Shown: positions 5,602 to 6,206 of the stretch, in pieces | How positions within the stretch are numbered: the stretch's first letter is position 1 | How the letters are laid out: each line of letters opens with the position of its first letter | Source of the DNA: Paracoccaceae bacterium | GTDB taxonomy: Bacteria; Pseudomonadota; Alphaproteobacteria; Rhodobacterales; Rhodobacteraceae | DNA: 6,206 nucleotides | Assembly: GCA_015487255.1 (NCBI GenBank) | Contig: WFQA01000225.1 | Location: forward strand, 1-6,206 | Reading direction: 5' to 3' | Made by a program: the position numbers and the translations under genes | Notes under the pieces: model-generated | What the model was told of the DNA's origin: nothing | What the model saw: only the letters and a program-made list of their open reading frames with translations | Database searches by the model: none

Positions 5602-6206
5602 TTAGAATTCAGCAGAGAACCAAACGGAGATACCGTCTTTGAAGTCTTCCGGGCCGTGGTCAGCGCCAGTGGTATCTGCATAAGATGCACCAACAGCCGC
5701 GCCTTCAGCGATTGTCATGATCGCACCAACATAAAAGCTGTCAGCCTGATCGTAACCAGCATAAGCGGTTACGGTGTCAGAAACAGCCATGTCCAGATCA
5801 ACGCCGAAGTTGGAAGCACCGCCAGCGTCAGCGTCCCAGTATGCGCCAACATTCACGCTACCAAAGGATGCGTCGGCGGAAACGCCGTATGCATCGTCAG
5901 TGCCGGTGTTCATGGCATAATAAGCAGCCAGTTCAACGGAACCAAGGGTTGCGCCTACACCAAGACCAACCGAGTTGTCAACGCCATCAGTCTGGTAAGC
6001 CAGATCAAGGTCGATCGAACCAAGCGAAGTGCCAACATTTACGCCGACTTCGCCGCCGTCATCATAACCGATGCCGAAGTCAACCGCACCAAAGGAGCCG
6101 GAAGCACCAACGGAAAGCGTATCAATCGGGCCACCGAACTGGTCATTGGTAGCAACACCGGAAACGGCTACAGCGATGTCGCCAAAGGTCGCGTCAAGGC
6201 GAACCA
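5602..6206 (-). CDS. Outer-membrane porin, C-terminal part
   Basis: The frame is open to the window edge, so the signal peptide and N-terminal strands are missing; 200 residues are visible, against roughly 300 or more in alphaproteobacterial porins. The protein is rich in Gly, Ala, Asp, Ser and Val with alternating hydrophobic residues, has almost no Cys or Lys, and ends ISVWFSAEF. The terminal Phe after an amphipathic strand is the signal recognised by the BAM machinery for beta-barrels. A motif of the form S/T-F/L-G-x-hydrophobic recurs with its Gly at visible residues 8, 39, 62, 88 and 115, each followed by a short strand and an Asp-rich turn, as in successive beta-hairpins. It would form a trimeric channel for small hydrophilic solutes. 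A terminator follows. The general porin call is firm; the substrate is not knowable here. Confidence 0.88.
   Translation of the reverse strand, partial: VRLDATFGDIAVAVSGVATNDQFGGPIDTLSVGASGSFGAVDFGIGYDDGGEVGVNVGTSLGSIDLDLAYQTDGVDNSVGLGVGATLGSVELAAYYAMNTGTDDAYGVSADASFGSVNVGAYWDADAGGASNFGVDLDMAVSDTVTAYAGYDQADSFYVGAIMTIAEGAAVGASYADTTGADHGPEDFKDGISVWFSAEF

Noticed and set aside
5841..6152. Plus-strand ORF of 103 codons opposite the porin, very rich in Arg, Gln and His
   Set aside because: The composition is what results from reading Gly/Ala/Val/Asp-rich porin codons on the other strand. No independent support.
1..6206. CRISPR array, tRNA or rRNA gene, insertion sequence ends, DnaA box cluster
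   Set aside because: I read both strands for these and found no regular spaced repeats of CRISPR length, no tRNA T-loop or cloverleaf, no transposase and no grouped TTATNCACA boxes.

Overview
The window looks like part of an alphaproteobacterial chromosome, most likely from the Rhodobacterales/roseobacter group. I infer this from the character of the RecF, GyrB and porin proteins and from roughly 60% G+C in the housekeeping genes; no search was possible. recF followed by gyrB on the same strand is the classic order next to the replication origin (dnaA-dnaN-recF-gyrB), so the left half is probably close to oriC.

Layout. Bases 1-734 hold the 3' two thirds of recF (+). Bases 735-1247 lie between recF and gyrB. 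On the minus strand this interval carries two very small ORFs (731-811 and 904-1005), each with a Shine-Dalgarno site and each encoding a short signal peptide, an LSGC lipobox and a 9-10 residue hydrophobic tail. Its right end holds a plausible gyrB promoter and ribosome binding site. gyrB (1248-3662, +, 804 aa) is intact, with all expected ATPase and TOPRIM residues. Bases 3663-3745 hold an array of CATG-centred palindromes overlapping a promoter. It leads into a more AT-rich gene (3746-4834, +) for a self-inhibited class II Fic adenylyltransferase with a C-terminal winged helix. yggS (4831-5487, -), a PLP-homeostasis protein, converges on the fic gene and shares its stop region. A rho-independent terminator (5545-5575) ends a porin gene (5602-6206, -) that runs off the right edge.

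How the parts relate. recF and gyrB are DNA maintenance genes, yggS is vitamin B6 housekeeping, and the porin is an outer-membrane channel. The fic gene, with its own operator-like array and different base composition, looks like an accessory insert between gyrB and yggS. The least expected features are the two tiny lipoprotein-like ORFs behind recF and the palindrome array in front of fic. Some Fic toxins AMPylate GyrB, and the matching tyrosine is present here. That makes the fic/gyrB adjacency worth testing, although it may be coincidence.
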